A program made the translations under genes and the position numbers. A stretch of 12,791 nucleotides of DNA from an uncultured Hyphomicrobiales bacterium (lineage in GTDB: Bacteria; Pseudomonadota; Alphaproteobacteria; Rhizobiales; Aestuariivirgaceae): positions 1-12,791 of the forward strand of contig CAIYXE010000566.1 in NCBI GenBank assembly GCA_903930095.1, written 5' to 3'. Shown here one piece after another: positions 5,207-11,618 of this stretch; the stretch's first letter is position 1; each line of letters starts with the position of its first letter. Under the pieces are notes generated by a model. That model worked only from the letters and a program-made list of their open reading frames with translations. It was not told the DNA's origin and did no database searches.

Positions 5207-6610
5207 TCAGCAGCCCGGCGGCCGTGTCTTGTGCCACGGCGTGGCCCGCTCATAGGCGTGGGCCGTGCGGAGTACGCTGCGGTCGTCGAACATCCGGCCG
5301 ATGATGTGCAATCCGGCAGGAAGGCCCTTTGCAGTGAAGCCGCAGGGCACGCTGGCGGCGGGCTGCTGGGTCAGGTTGAAGGGATAGCTGAACGGCGTCC
5401 AGCTCAGCCATTTTCCCGGTTCGCCATTGCCCGACGGTGCAAGCCGGCCAGCCTCGAAGGCGGGGATCGGCAGGGTCGGGGTGACGAGCAGGTCATAGCC
5501 TTCCATGAACTGCCGCATCCTGCTGCCGAGCAGGCCGCGCTCGCGCACGGCGTCCTGGTAGTCGTCGAGCGAAATCGATTTTGCCTCAGCGATCACGTCG
5601 GCGAGGTCCGGGTCGAGCAGTTTTTTCTTCGCGGCTGGAAGCTTGCCGAGAAGGGCGTGCGCGCCCGCCCACCACAGCACGCGGAATGTTTCGAACGGAA
5701 TCTCGAAGCCGGGGTCCTTTTCCTCGACATTGGCGCCAAGGTCCTCCAGCACCTTGACTGCCGCGCGCACCAGCCCGGCGATCTCAGGGTCGACGGCGGC
5801 ATGGCCGAGTGCCGGGCTGAAGGCGATCTTCATGCCCTTCAGCTTCCTGCCGATGCCAGCGGTGTAATCCGTTCCGTCATAAGGCAGCGCATGCCAGTCG
5901 CGCGCGTCAGGCTGGGCGATGACGTTCATCATCAGGGCGGCATCCTCCACCGTGCGGGTCATCGGTCCCACATGGGCCACCGTGCCGAAGGGCGAGAGCG
6001 GCCAGGCCGGAACCCGCCCGAAGGACGGCTTCAGCCCGAAGATGCCGGTGAAACCCGCCGGGATGCGGATCGAGCCGCCGCCGTCGGTGCCGAGGGTTAG
6101 TGGCGCATAGCCCGCGGCTGCCGCGGCGGAGGATCCGCCGGAGGAGCCGCCCGGCGTCTTCGTGGGGTCCCACGGATTGCGGGTGATGCCGGTCAGGGGC
6201 GAGTCGGTGATACCCTTCCAGCCGAATTCCGGCGTGGTGGTGCTTCCCAGAAACACCGCGCCGCATTCCCTGAGGCGGGCGACGCTCGGCGCGTCCTGGT
6301 CCCAGGCCTGGTTCCTGTCCACCGTGCGCGAGCCGCGCAGCGTCGGCCAGCCGCGCACCAGCAGAAGGTCCTTGATCAGGGTTGGCACGCCATCGACCGG
6401 ACCCTGCGGCTCGCCCTTCATCCAGCGCTTCTCGCTTGCCTTCGCCTGGGCCAGCGCCTCTTCGGGGCGCACCGCCACCATGGCGTTGAAGGTCTTGTCG
6501 TGGCGCTCGATCTGGGCGAGGCAGCCTTTGGCCACCTCGACGGGGGAGAACTTCCTGCGGGCGTAGCCCTTGACCAGCTTTGCCGCGGATTTCCAGTGAA
6601 GCTCGGTCAT
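5207..6610 (-). CDS. Amidase-signature family hydrolase
   Basis: A 467-residue cytoplasmic amidase of the Ser-cisSer-Lys type; no signal peptide. The triad is visible: Lys80 in PTLIKDLLL, cis-Ser156 in TPGGSSGGSSAAAAAG, and nucleophile Ser180 in GTDGGGSIRIPAGFTG. FGLKPSFGRVP and GPMTRTVEDAALMM follow as usual. The 24-residue spacing between the two serines equals that in FAAH. The C-terminal half (YDLLVTPTLPIPAF, then PFNLTQQPAASVPCGF) resembles secondary amidases such as 6-aminohexanoate-cyclic-dimer hydrolase or aryl-acylamidases more than GatA, and no gatB or gatC is nearby. The substrate cannot be read from the sequence. ATG has GGAGGA at 4 nt. It lies 53 nt after the inositol-phosphatase-like gene, likely cotranscribed, and converges with DUF465 without a gap. 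Confidence 0.93.
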   Translation of the reverse strand: MTELHWKSAAKLVKGYARRKFSPVEVAKGCLAQIERHDKTFNAMVAVRPEEALAQAKASEKRWMKGEPQGPVDGVPTLIKDLLLVRGWPTLRGSRTVDRNQAWDQDAPSVARLRECGAVFLGSTTTPEFGWKGITDSPLTGITRNPWDPTKTPGGSSGGSSAAAAAGYAPLTLGTDGGGSIRIPAGFTGIFGLKPSFGRVPAWPLSPFGTVAHVGPMTRTVEDAALMMNVIAQPDARDWHALPYDGTDYTAGIGRKLKGMKIAFSPALGHAAVDPEIAGLVRAAVKVLEDLGANVEEKDPGFEIPFETFRVLWWAGAHALLGKLPAAKKKLLDPDLADVIAEAKSISLDDYQDAVRERGLLGSRMRQFMEGYDLLVTPTLPIPAFEAGRLAPSGNGEPGKWLSWTPFSYPFNLTQQPAASVPCGFTAKGLPAGLHIIGRMFDDRSVLRTAHAYERATPWHKTRPPGC

Positions 6611-6663
6611 GTCGTCCTCCAGAAAAGAGCCCTCATCCGGCCTGTTTCAACAATGACTGCCCC

Positions 6664-7458
6664 TCAGGCTCCGCGCGCCTTGCCCAGCGCATCCTTGAAC
6701 TGCGGCAGCAGGTCGGCATTGGTGGCGAGGATGTTGCCGGTCTCCATCGGGTTCTTCTCGCCGTCGGGATCGGCCACGAAGCCGCCAGCCTCCCTGACCA
6801 GCAGGATGCCTGCCGCCATGTCCCAGGAATTGATGTTGCGGCAGACCATGGCGTCGAAACGGCCCGCCGCCACATAGGCGAGCGAGAGGGCCGCCGAGCC
6901 GGTGCCGCGGATGCCGACGACGCGCGCCTGCATGACCGAGATCTCGGCGCGTGAGAGCGGCAGTTCCTTGCCGCCCCTGTGCGGGATCTCGTAGCTCACC
7001 AGCGTCTCATGGATATCGCGGCGCTGCGCCACCCGCATGCGCTTGTTGTTGAGGAAGGCGCCGCCGCCCTTCTCGGCCGAGTACATCTCGTCGGTGATCG
7101 GGTTGTAGGTGATGGCGGCAACCAGCTCATCCTTGCGCTCCAGCGCCACGGTGATGGCGAAGAACGGCACGGAGTGCATGAAATTCATGGTGCCGTCGAT
7201 GGGGTCGATGATGAAGCGGTGGTCGGGGTCGGTGCCAGGAACCCTGCCTGTCTCCTCGGTGAGGAAGGAATAGCCGGGCCTGGCCTTCGCCAGTTCCTCG
7301 CGCAGGATCTTGTCGCAGCGCTTGTCGGCGGCGGTGACATAGTCGCCCGGGCCCTTCTGGGAGACTTGCAGGTTGGCGATCTCGCCATAGTCGCGCTGGA
7401 GCGTGCGTGCCGCCTTGCGGACGGCGGCAGTCATCACGGTGAGGACGGGAGAGGACAA
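6664..7458 (-). CDS. Inositol-monophosphatase family protein (SuhB-like, TTG start)
   Basis: A 264-residue Mg-dependent, Li-sensitive-type sugar phosphatase fold. Metal ligands are visible: Glu68 in FLTEETG, Asp85 and Asp88 in DPIDGTMNF, and Asp213 in SWDMAAGILLVREAGG. The segment QVSQKGPGDYVTAADK and the start region resemble rhizobial SuhB proteins. Activity is probably on myo-inositol 1-phosphate or a related monophosphate. The best start is TTG at 7458, with GAAGGA about 10 nt upstream; it gives the eight residues that relatives carry before the first Met. An ATG at 7434 is possible but lacks those residues and a clear SD. It lies between the ExoD-like gene (81 nt upstream) and the amidase (53 nt downstream), all minus strand. 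Confidence 0.93.
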   Translation of the reverse strand: MSSPVLTVMTAAVRKAARTLQRDYGEIANLQVSQKGPGDYVTAADKRCDKILREELAKARPGYSFLTEETGRVPGTDPDHRFIIDPIDGTMNFMHSVPFFAITVALERKDELVAAITYNPITDEMYSAEKGGGAFLNNKRMRVAQRRDIHETLVSYEIPHRGGKELPLSRAEISVMQARVVGIRGTGSAALSLAYVAAGRFDAMVCRNINSWDMAAGILLVREAGGFVADPDGEKNPMETGNILATNADLLPQFKDALGKARGA

Positions 7459-7539
7459 GTCAGGCAGTTCCTTCGTTCAGCTCAGGCGGGAAGGCGCCGG
7501 ATAGCAGGAATGGGGGGTGAGGGGAAGCTTGCCCCGCAC

Positions 7540-8196
7540 TTACATGCCGAGCAGCGCCCGGAAGAAGGCCACCACGGCGATATAAAGGGCTGAGGAGATG
7601 GCCACGAGAACCGCCACGGAGGCCAGCGACAGCACATAGCCGATGGCCACGGCCAGACCGTCGCGCTCGGCCAGTCCCAGTGCAATCAGTGCGATTGCCG
7701 CCGCGGGCAGCATGTTGCCCAGCGGAATCGGCATGAACAGTACGATGGCAAGGGGGAAGGTGACGAGGCCGATCAGCCGTTCGGCAGCGTCCGAGCTTAC
7801 CAGGAAGCCAAGCCTTGGCCGCAGGATGCGCTCGATCCGCGCCATCGCGGGCGTCACCTTGGAGACGAAGGTGGCGATGAGATCGCGCGAGATGTGGCGC
7901 TGGCGCACGATCGACGGAAGCCACAGCGACTGACGCCCGATCAGCACCTGCCAGGTGAGGATCACCAGCGGAAGCCCGAGAATCGATGAGGTGCCGGGCG
8001 GCGTGGGCAGGATGTTGGGCACGGCAAAGATGAACATCAGCGCGCCAAATGCCCGCTCGCCCAGCGAATCGACCAGTTCACCGATCGTCGTGCCGGATCC
8101 GGTGTCCATTGACTTCACGATATCGGACAGGCGGCTGGGCTTTGCAGCCTTGCCCTTTCCGGATGTTGGGGAATCTGGGGACTCGTCTTGCTGCAC
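7540..8196 (-). CDS. ExoD-family membrane protein (exopolysaccharide synthesis, GTG start)
   Basis: A 218-residue integral inner-membrane protein of the ExoD family, named from Sinorhizobium exoD, which affects exopolysaccharide and nodule invasion; its biochemical role is unclear. Family motifs: GERAFGALMFIFAVPNILP, then PPGTSSILGLPLVILTWQ (46-83), LWLP (91-94), and GLVTFPLAIVLFMPIPLGN, then MLPAAAIALIALGLAERDG (143-180). Membrane segments are expected near 50-65, 70-87, 143-160, 163-177 and 182-212. The first 30 residues are polar and cytoplasmic or disordered. The start is GTG with GGAG 5 nt upstream. It lies 72 nt after copZ in the same direction, so low-level copper-linked transcription is possible, though unusual for this family. 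Confidence 0.93.
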   Translation of the reverse strand: MQQDESPDSPTSGKGKAAKPSRLSDIVKSMDTGSGTTIGELVDSLGERAFGALMFIFAVPNILPTPPGTSSILGLPLVILTWQVLIGRQSLWLPSIVRQRHISRDLIATFVSKVTPAMARIERILRPRLGFLVSSDAAERLIGLVTFPLAIVLFMPIPLGNMLPAAAIALIALGLAERDGLAVAIGYVLSLASVAVLVAISSALYIAVVAFFRALLGM

Positions 8197-8268
8197 GGGA
8201 ACTCCGCTGTGTTGTCCAGAAGCTAGCCGAAGTTTCAGCCGGGTGAAACAGAAAGCACGAGAGGCCCG

Positions 8269-8472
8269 TCAGGCTCCGGCGTTCGGATAGCCCGCATCCT
8301 CCAGCGCCTTGGCCACCGCAGGGGCGGGGGCTGAGGTCTCCACCGTCACGGTCCTGCTGCCAAGATCGGCCTTCACCTCCGCCGACGCGTCGAGGGTCCT
8401 GATGGCCTTCGTGATGGTGGCAACGCAATGGCCGCAAGTCATGTCGGGAACGCTGAACCTCATCATCGTCAT
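8269..8472 (-). CDS. copZ: CopZ-like copper chaperone (single HMA domain)
   Basis: A 67-residue cytosolic heavy-metal-associated domain with the Cu(I) site MTCGHC (Cys13, Cys16), the typical beta-alpha-beta-beta-alpha-beta length, and the C-terminal ALEDAGYP loop of CopZ proteins. It is expected to pass Cu(I) to CopA, a copy of whose 5' end lies divergently 200 bp away. The start is ATG at 8472; GGAG occurs both 2 nt and 9 nt upstream, and the second in-frame ATG (8466) would have better spacing to the nearer one, so the N-terminus is uncertain by two residues. A MerR/CueR-type operator lies 38-72 nt upstream. Confidence 0.93.
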   Translation of the reverse strand: MTMMRFSVPDMTCGHCVATITKAIRTLDASAEVKADLGSRTVTVETSAPAPAVAKALEDAGYPNAGA

Positions 8473-8509
8473 GTCTCCATCTCCGGTCCGGCACGCTCGC
8501 CTATCCTGT

Positions 8510-8540
8510 CACATGGAGCTTGCCAGCGTGGCAAGGCCAA
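8510..8540 (-). promoter_or_regulatory. CueR/MerR-type promoter-operator for copZ
   Basis: On the plus strand CTTGCCA (8519-8525) and TGGCAAG (8529-8535) form a perfect 7-bp dyad with a 3-nt centre. In the minus-strand sense it falls in a 19-bp spacer between TTGGCC (-35, 8540-8535) and CATGTG (-10, 8515-8510). A long spacer filled by a CTTGC-N7-GCAAG dyad is the hallmark of MerR-family promoters such as CueR. The -10 is poor. No cueR gene is in the window, so the regulator acts from elsewhere. Confidence 0.65.
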
Positions 8541-8612
8541 ACCCCGCCATGGGCAAAGCCTTGCGCGAAACCCTGCCATGCCGGAACATACAGCCGCCCG
8601 GCGCATTGAAAC

Positions 8613-8854
8613 CTTGAAGTTCCGGCCTGACCCACCCATCGTTGGAAGGCCCAGCCTGCCGGAATGGTTGAGGAGTAACCGCCCATGCCAGCCGCCGCGA
8701 CAGCCAACGCCGCCCCGCCGCTCCAGAGCTTCCCCATCACGGGCATGACCTGCGCGTCCTGCGTGTAGCGGGTCGAGAAGGCGATTGCCGCCGTTCCCGG
8801 TGTCGAGAGCGCGTCCGTCAACCTCGCCACCGAGCGCGCCGACTTTCGCTTGGC
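8613..8854 (+). repeat. Direct repeat, copy 1: duplicated copA promoter and 5' end
   Basis: This 242-bp stretch matches 11378-11618 with about a dozen substitutions and one inserted base (an extra A in GAGTAACCG), roughly 95% identical by eye. It starts at CTTGAAGTTCCGG and ends at CGCTTGGC. It carries the copA operator region, SD GAGGAG and first 56 codons. The duplication is direct, with copies 2.76 kb apart. Confidence 0.95.
8685..8854 (+). pseudogene. Truncated, dead copA 5' fragment
   Basis: The frame from the ATG at 8685 repeats the first residues of CopA ([10 protein letters not shown], then [15 protein letters not shown]) but hits an in-frame TAG at 8766-8768 where intact copA has CGG (Arg28). 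After the stop the copA sequence continues ([20 protein letters not shown]...) to about 8854, then joins an IS1380-type transposase fragment in another frame. The -35 and operator in front are also damaged: CTGACC for TTGATA, and ACC for TCC in the left half-site. At most a 27-residue peptide with one Cys pair could be made. It faces copZ divergently, the usual place for copA. Confidence 0.93.
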
Positions 8855-9075
8855 TTCATTGTCACCAACCTGTCGGGACCTCCGGAGAATATCGTCGCCT
8901 TCTGCAACGGGCGTGGCATCTGCGAGCAATGGACCAGAGAGGGTAAGGGCGCCGTCAATTGGACCCTCCAGTCTAGCCGCACATTTGCCGCCAATCCGTT
9001 CCGACTTCAGCTTCACGCTCCCGCCTGCAATCTGGGCAACATGCTGCGCGCCCTGGCAACGCCCGATCCAACAGT
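8843..9075 (+). mobile_element. IS1380-family transposase remnant (C-terminal piece)
   Basis: Read in the frame of 8852, the sequence gives GFIVTNLSGPPENIVAF, then CNGRGICEQWTREGKGAVNW, then RTFAANPFRLQLHAPACNLGN and MLRALATPDP. This is the conserved C-terminal region of IS1380-family transposases (motifs such as CEQWIKEGKGA and LQLHALAYNLGN, recalled from the family). There is no start, no catalytic N-terminal part and no visible inverted repeat, so it is a fossil. Similarity is lost after about 9075. At the left junction, TTT-CGC-TT-GGC-TTC would read FRFGF with one base restored, so a base was lost where copA and the IS meet in shared TTCGCTTGGC sequence. Confidence 0.85.
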
Positions 9076-9454
9076 CGTGCGAACGGCCCAGTTGTCATCC
9101 GTTGCAGCTCAAGCCAGGGGGGATTACGCCCTGATTAACGTGAAACTGACCTTCTCGGTGAGCAATGTGCAGACATCACCGGCCTGGCGGGCCGGCGATG
9201 CCATTTGCCATGGTTTGGTCTTGCCAAGGTTCCCAACTCGCGCAAAAATCTATCATAAAATTCTGGCCATCCGGGGGCGCAAATGCAAGGAAGAGACCAC
9301 CAAGTGCTCGTTCGAACCATGCAAGTTCGCAGACCTCGTCAAACTCGGCCAGAAGCTGCTGAATGTCGATCCGATGGCCATCAAGGACTTCAAGGACTTC
9401 TAGGTCATGGAGACGCTCAGGGAAGGCAAGACTGTCTTCAAGCTGGCGCGCTGA
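9076..9454 (+). pseudogene. Unrecognised ORF remnant with in-frame TAG before its apparent end
   Basis: The frame of the transposase piece stays open to TAG at 9401-9403, and past that stop reads VMETLREGKTVFKLAR to TGA at 9452. The last part (about 9280-9454) looks coding: three cysteines in KCKEETTKCSFEPCKF, then FADLVKLGQKLLNVDPMAIKDF. CAG to TAG at 9401 would explain the early stop. I do not recognise the family. The stretch 9076-9270 is compositionally different, with an AT-rich patch near 9245-9265, and may be another junction. If started at the ATG at 9041 it would make a 120-residue chimera of transposase tail and this piece. Probably non-functional. Confidence 0.45.
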
Positions 9455-9520
9455 CGGCAGTGTAATTCCTTCTTCAAATCCGGACCTGTTCCACGGTTCG
9501 CCAACTCAGGAAGATCGCTC

Positions 9521-11029
9521 GTGAGAAGCATTTTTGTGGCAGTATTCTTCGCACTCGTCTTGGCGGGAAACGCTCATGCGGACCTGGCCACGGAACTGCT
9601 GGGCAGGCTCGAGAAGCAGCTCCTCGTCCAGCAGAAGATGATCGAGGCGCAACAGAAGCAACTCGACGAGCAGAAAGAGCTTCTGGAAAAGCTCGGAGCG
9701 CGTCTCGATCACACAGTGGCGGGGAATAACGCGCCTGCGAAGGCGGAAAGGCCTGTTGCAGAAACACCGCCCCCAGAAGCCCCATCAACGGTGGATGATG
9801 TTGCGCTGGCGGAAGACGAGGAAATGGGAGCAACCGCCTCCGAAGCGGCGACACGAGTGGGTGCCAACACCCGCGGCGAGCCCGGACACCTGGTGCATAT
9901 TGCGCGCGGCGGACCTTTCTCGCTCGAAGTGGGCGGCTTGTTCCACACGCTCGGCATCTACAGCGCGAAACGTACGCTCCCGACGGCGACCGTTTTCTTT
10001 CTCACCCCTGAAGATCAGACGGGGGTAGAGGACACTTTCAACATGTCCGCGCAATACAGCCGGGCGATAGCCTCTGTGCGCGGTCCGCGGCTCGGGGGCT
10101 TTGATACGGGCGCGGAGTTCCAGGCCCTGTTCAGTGGTGGTTCGATCACCTCGGATGACTATGGGATCACGCCGGGCTTGGCCTATGTCTGGGCCAACAG
10201 CGGTGAATGGTACGGGGCGGCGGGCCTCAACCTCGATATGTTCAGCCCGCGTGTCCCGACAATGGTTGATGGCATCTCGGCACTCGCGGCGTCGGGCAAT
10301 CCGGGCAACATGCAGCGTGCGCAGGCGCGGCTCGAGCGCAGTTTCACGACTGGCGAGACGGGGCAATTGACCATCGGCGCTGCGATTGCCGAACCGTTCA
10401 GCACCATCGTCAACGACCTTACAGGGCAGGACACCAACTACGAGGACAATGGCATTCCCAACATCGAATCCGTCGTGAAATGGAACAGCGGTCCGGCCGA
10501 AGCGTCAGCGCTGCTGCCGTGGCCCGGACTGGCCCTGGAACTGTCCGGCGTCTACGGCCAGTTCCGGAGCTATGCGGGAAGGCAGGACCCGGTGGTGAGC
10601 AACGTCTGGGGCGTAGCGGCCGGCGCGGGTATACGCATCGGTAACCGGTTCGGCATTCAGGGCGAAGCCTATGCAGGTGAAGCGCTCGGCAATTATCTCG
10701 GCTGCATCCAGCAGATCAGCGTGCAGCCCAATCCGCTGTTGCTGTCTTCGCTCGAACCAATCTCCTGCTATGGCGGCTGGGGAGAACTCGCATATGCCTG
10801 GTCGCCCGACGTCGTCTCCCACTTGGGTTATGGCATCGACCACGTCTCAAGCGACGATCTCACTCTTGGCTATATCCAGAACAACCAGACGGCCTACGCG
10901 AACGTGATGTGGAGTGTGACGCCATATTGGCAACTCTCGGTGGAGGGCACATGGCGTGCGACCGACTGGGTGGGCTTTGATGACAATGCGGGTCCAGCCG
11001 TGATGGTTGCGAGTGCCGTGCGGTTCTGA
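9521..11029 (+). CDS. DcaP-like outer-membrane porin with N-terminal coiled coil (GTG start)
   Basis: A 502-residue secreted protein. It has a signal peptide (residues 1-20, ending NAHA), a heptad-like Gln/Glu/Leu coiled coil (about 22-65: QQKMIEAQQKQLDEQKELL), a Pro/Ala/Glu-rich linker (70-125) and a long beta-rich domain (about 130-502). The latter alternates aromatic and small residues and ends in Phe (VASAVRF), as OMP substrates of the Bam complex do. This layout matches DcaP-type trimeric porins, where the coiled coil sits in the periplasm, and related alphaproteobacterial porins; the substrate is unknown. Cys395 and Cys416 could form a loop disulfide. Start GTG has AGGAAG about 7 nt upstream. 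It lies between the two copA 5' copies, so probably came with, or was trapped by, the rearrangement. The frame is intact. Confidence 0.82.
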   Translation: MRSIFVAVFFALVLAGNAHADLATELLGRLEKQLLVQQKMIEAQQKQLDEQKELLEKLGARLDHTVAGNNAPAKAERPVAETPPPEAPSTVDDVALAEDEEMGATASEAATRVGANTRGEPGHLVHIARGGPFSLEVGGLFHTLGIYSAKRTLPTATVFFLTPEDQTGVEDTFNMSAQYSRAIASVRGPRLGGFDTGAEFQALFSGGSITSDDYGITPGLAYVWANSGEWYGAAGLNLDMFSPRVPTMVDGISALAASGNPGNMQRAQARLERSFTTGETGQLTIGAAIAEPFSTIVNDLTGQDTNYEDNGIPNIESVVKWNSGPAEASALLPWPGLALELSGVYGQFRSYAGRQDPVVSNVWGVAAGAGIRIGNRFGIQGEAYAGEALGNYLGCIQQISVQPNPLLLSSLEPISCYGGWGELAYAWSPDVVSHLGYGIDHVSSDDLTLGYIQNNQTAYANVMWSVTPYWQLSVEGTWRATDWVGFDDNAGPAVMVASAVRF

Positions 11030-11377
11030 CCTGGAAAGGAGACGAAACTGCAGATCTAGCGGCGGATCCCAGCGCTGCCGAAAGCAATCGTGACAGATTG
11101 CACGGCGAGGCATTGCAAGGCCTTTGGCAACCCCCTCCCTTCCGTCAGCGTGTCCACCACGCCAGAAAGCGGATACCGACCAGCAGCGGGACAGGCGGCA
11201 TCCAGATTTTGCAGTTGGCCTTAACTCTTGGTCCAAGCCTTGTTCAACTTCATCGGGGTAGACCCCCGGTCATGATTGCCCACCATCGCCACGGCGGCAT
11301 GAGATCACCAGCCCATGGGCGGCGCTCTGCCGTCCTGGCTTCGGTTTCATGGCCGACGAGCGGGTGCTGAATCGCCG
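11030..11377. other. Unassigned intergenic DNA between porin and copA
   Basis: I see no convincing gene or recognisable IS end here. It holds small palindromes, such as CTTGG-T-CCAAG (11227-11237) and GGGGT-AG-ACCCC (11255-11266), but no stem with a T-tract, so no clear terminator for the porin. Short minus-strand frames have no supporting features. Its right edge (11377/11378) is the start of the copA direct repeat, so it is one boundary of the inserted or duplicated segment. Confidence 0.5.
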
Positions 11378-11618
11378 CTTGAAGTTCCGGCTTGATACTC
11401 CCATCGTTGGAAGGCCCAGCCTGCCGGAATGGTTGAGGAGTACCGCCCATGCCAGCCGCCGCGACAGCCAACGCCGCCACGCCGCTCCAGAGCTTCCCCA
11501 TCACGGGCATGACCTGCGCGTCCTGCGTGCGGCGGGTCGAGAAGGCCATTGCCGCGGTTCCCGGTGTCGAGAGCGCGTCCGTCAACCTTGCGACCGAGCG
11601 CGCCGACGTTCGCTTGGC
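11378..11618 (+). repeat. Direct repeat, copy 2: intact copA promoter and 5' end
   Basis: Partner of 8613-8854. This copy keeps TTGATA, one A fewer before CCGCCC, and CGG where copy 1 has TAG, so it is the functional version. Left homology ends sharply at CTTGAAG (11378); on the right copA continues without break. Confidence 0.95.
11392..11422 (+). promoter_or_regulatory. Likely CueR/MerR-type promoter of copA
   Basis: TTGATA (11392-11397) serves as -35, followed 19 bp on by a weak -10 candidate CAGCCT (11417-11422). The spacer holds TCC-N7-GGA (11399-11401 and 11409-11411) with a full right half-site GGAAGG and a degenerate left one. This is the same half-site-N7-half-site spacing as the copZ operator. 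The SD GAGGAG lies 9 nt before the ATG. The weak -10 and half-degenerate dyad limit confidence. Confidence 0.55.

Noticed and set aside
7521..7535. GGGG-AAGCTT-GCCCC as a terminator after the exoD-like gene
   Set aside because: The complementarity is short and imperfect, and there is no T-tract.
8501..9016. 171-codon minus-strand frame across the ghost copA and IS fragment
   Set aside because: It crosses the copZ operator, a pseudogene junction and IS debris. Its middle part recurs antisense to intact copA only because the DNA is duplicated.
8613..11618. Composite transposon bounded by the direct repeats
   Set aside because: The repeats are copA promoter and coding sequence, not insertion-sequence ends. 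No inverted terminal repeats or target-site duplications are visible at either edge.
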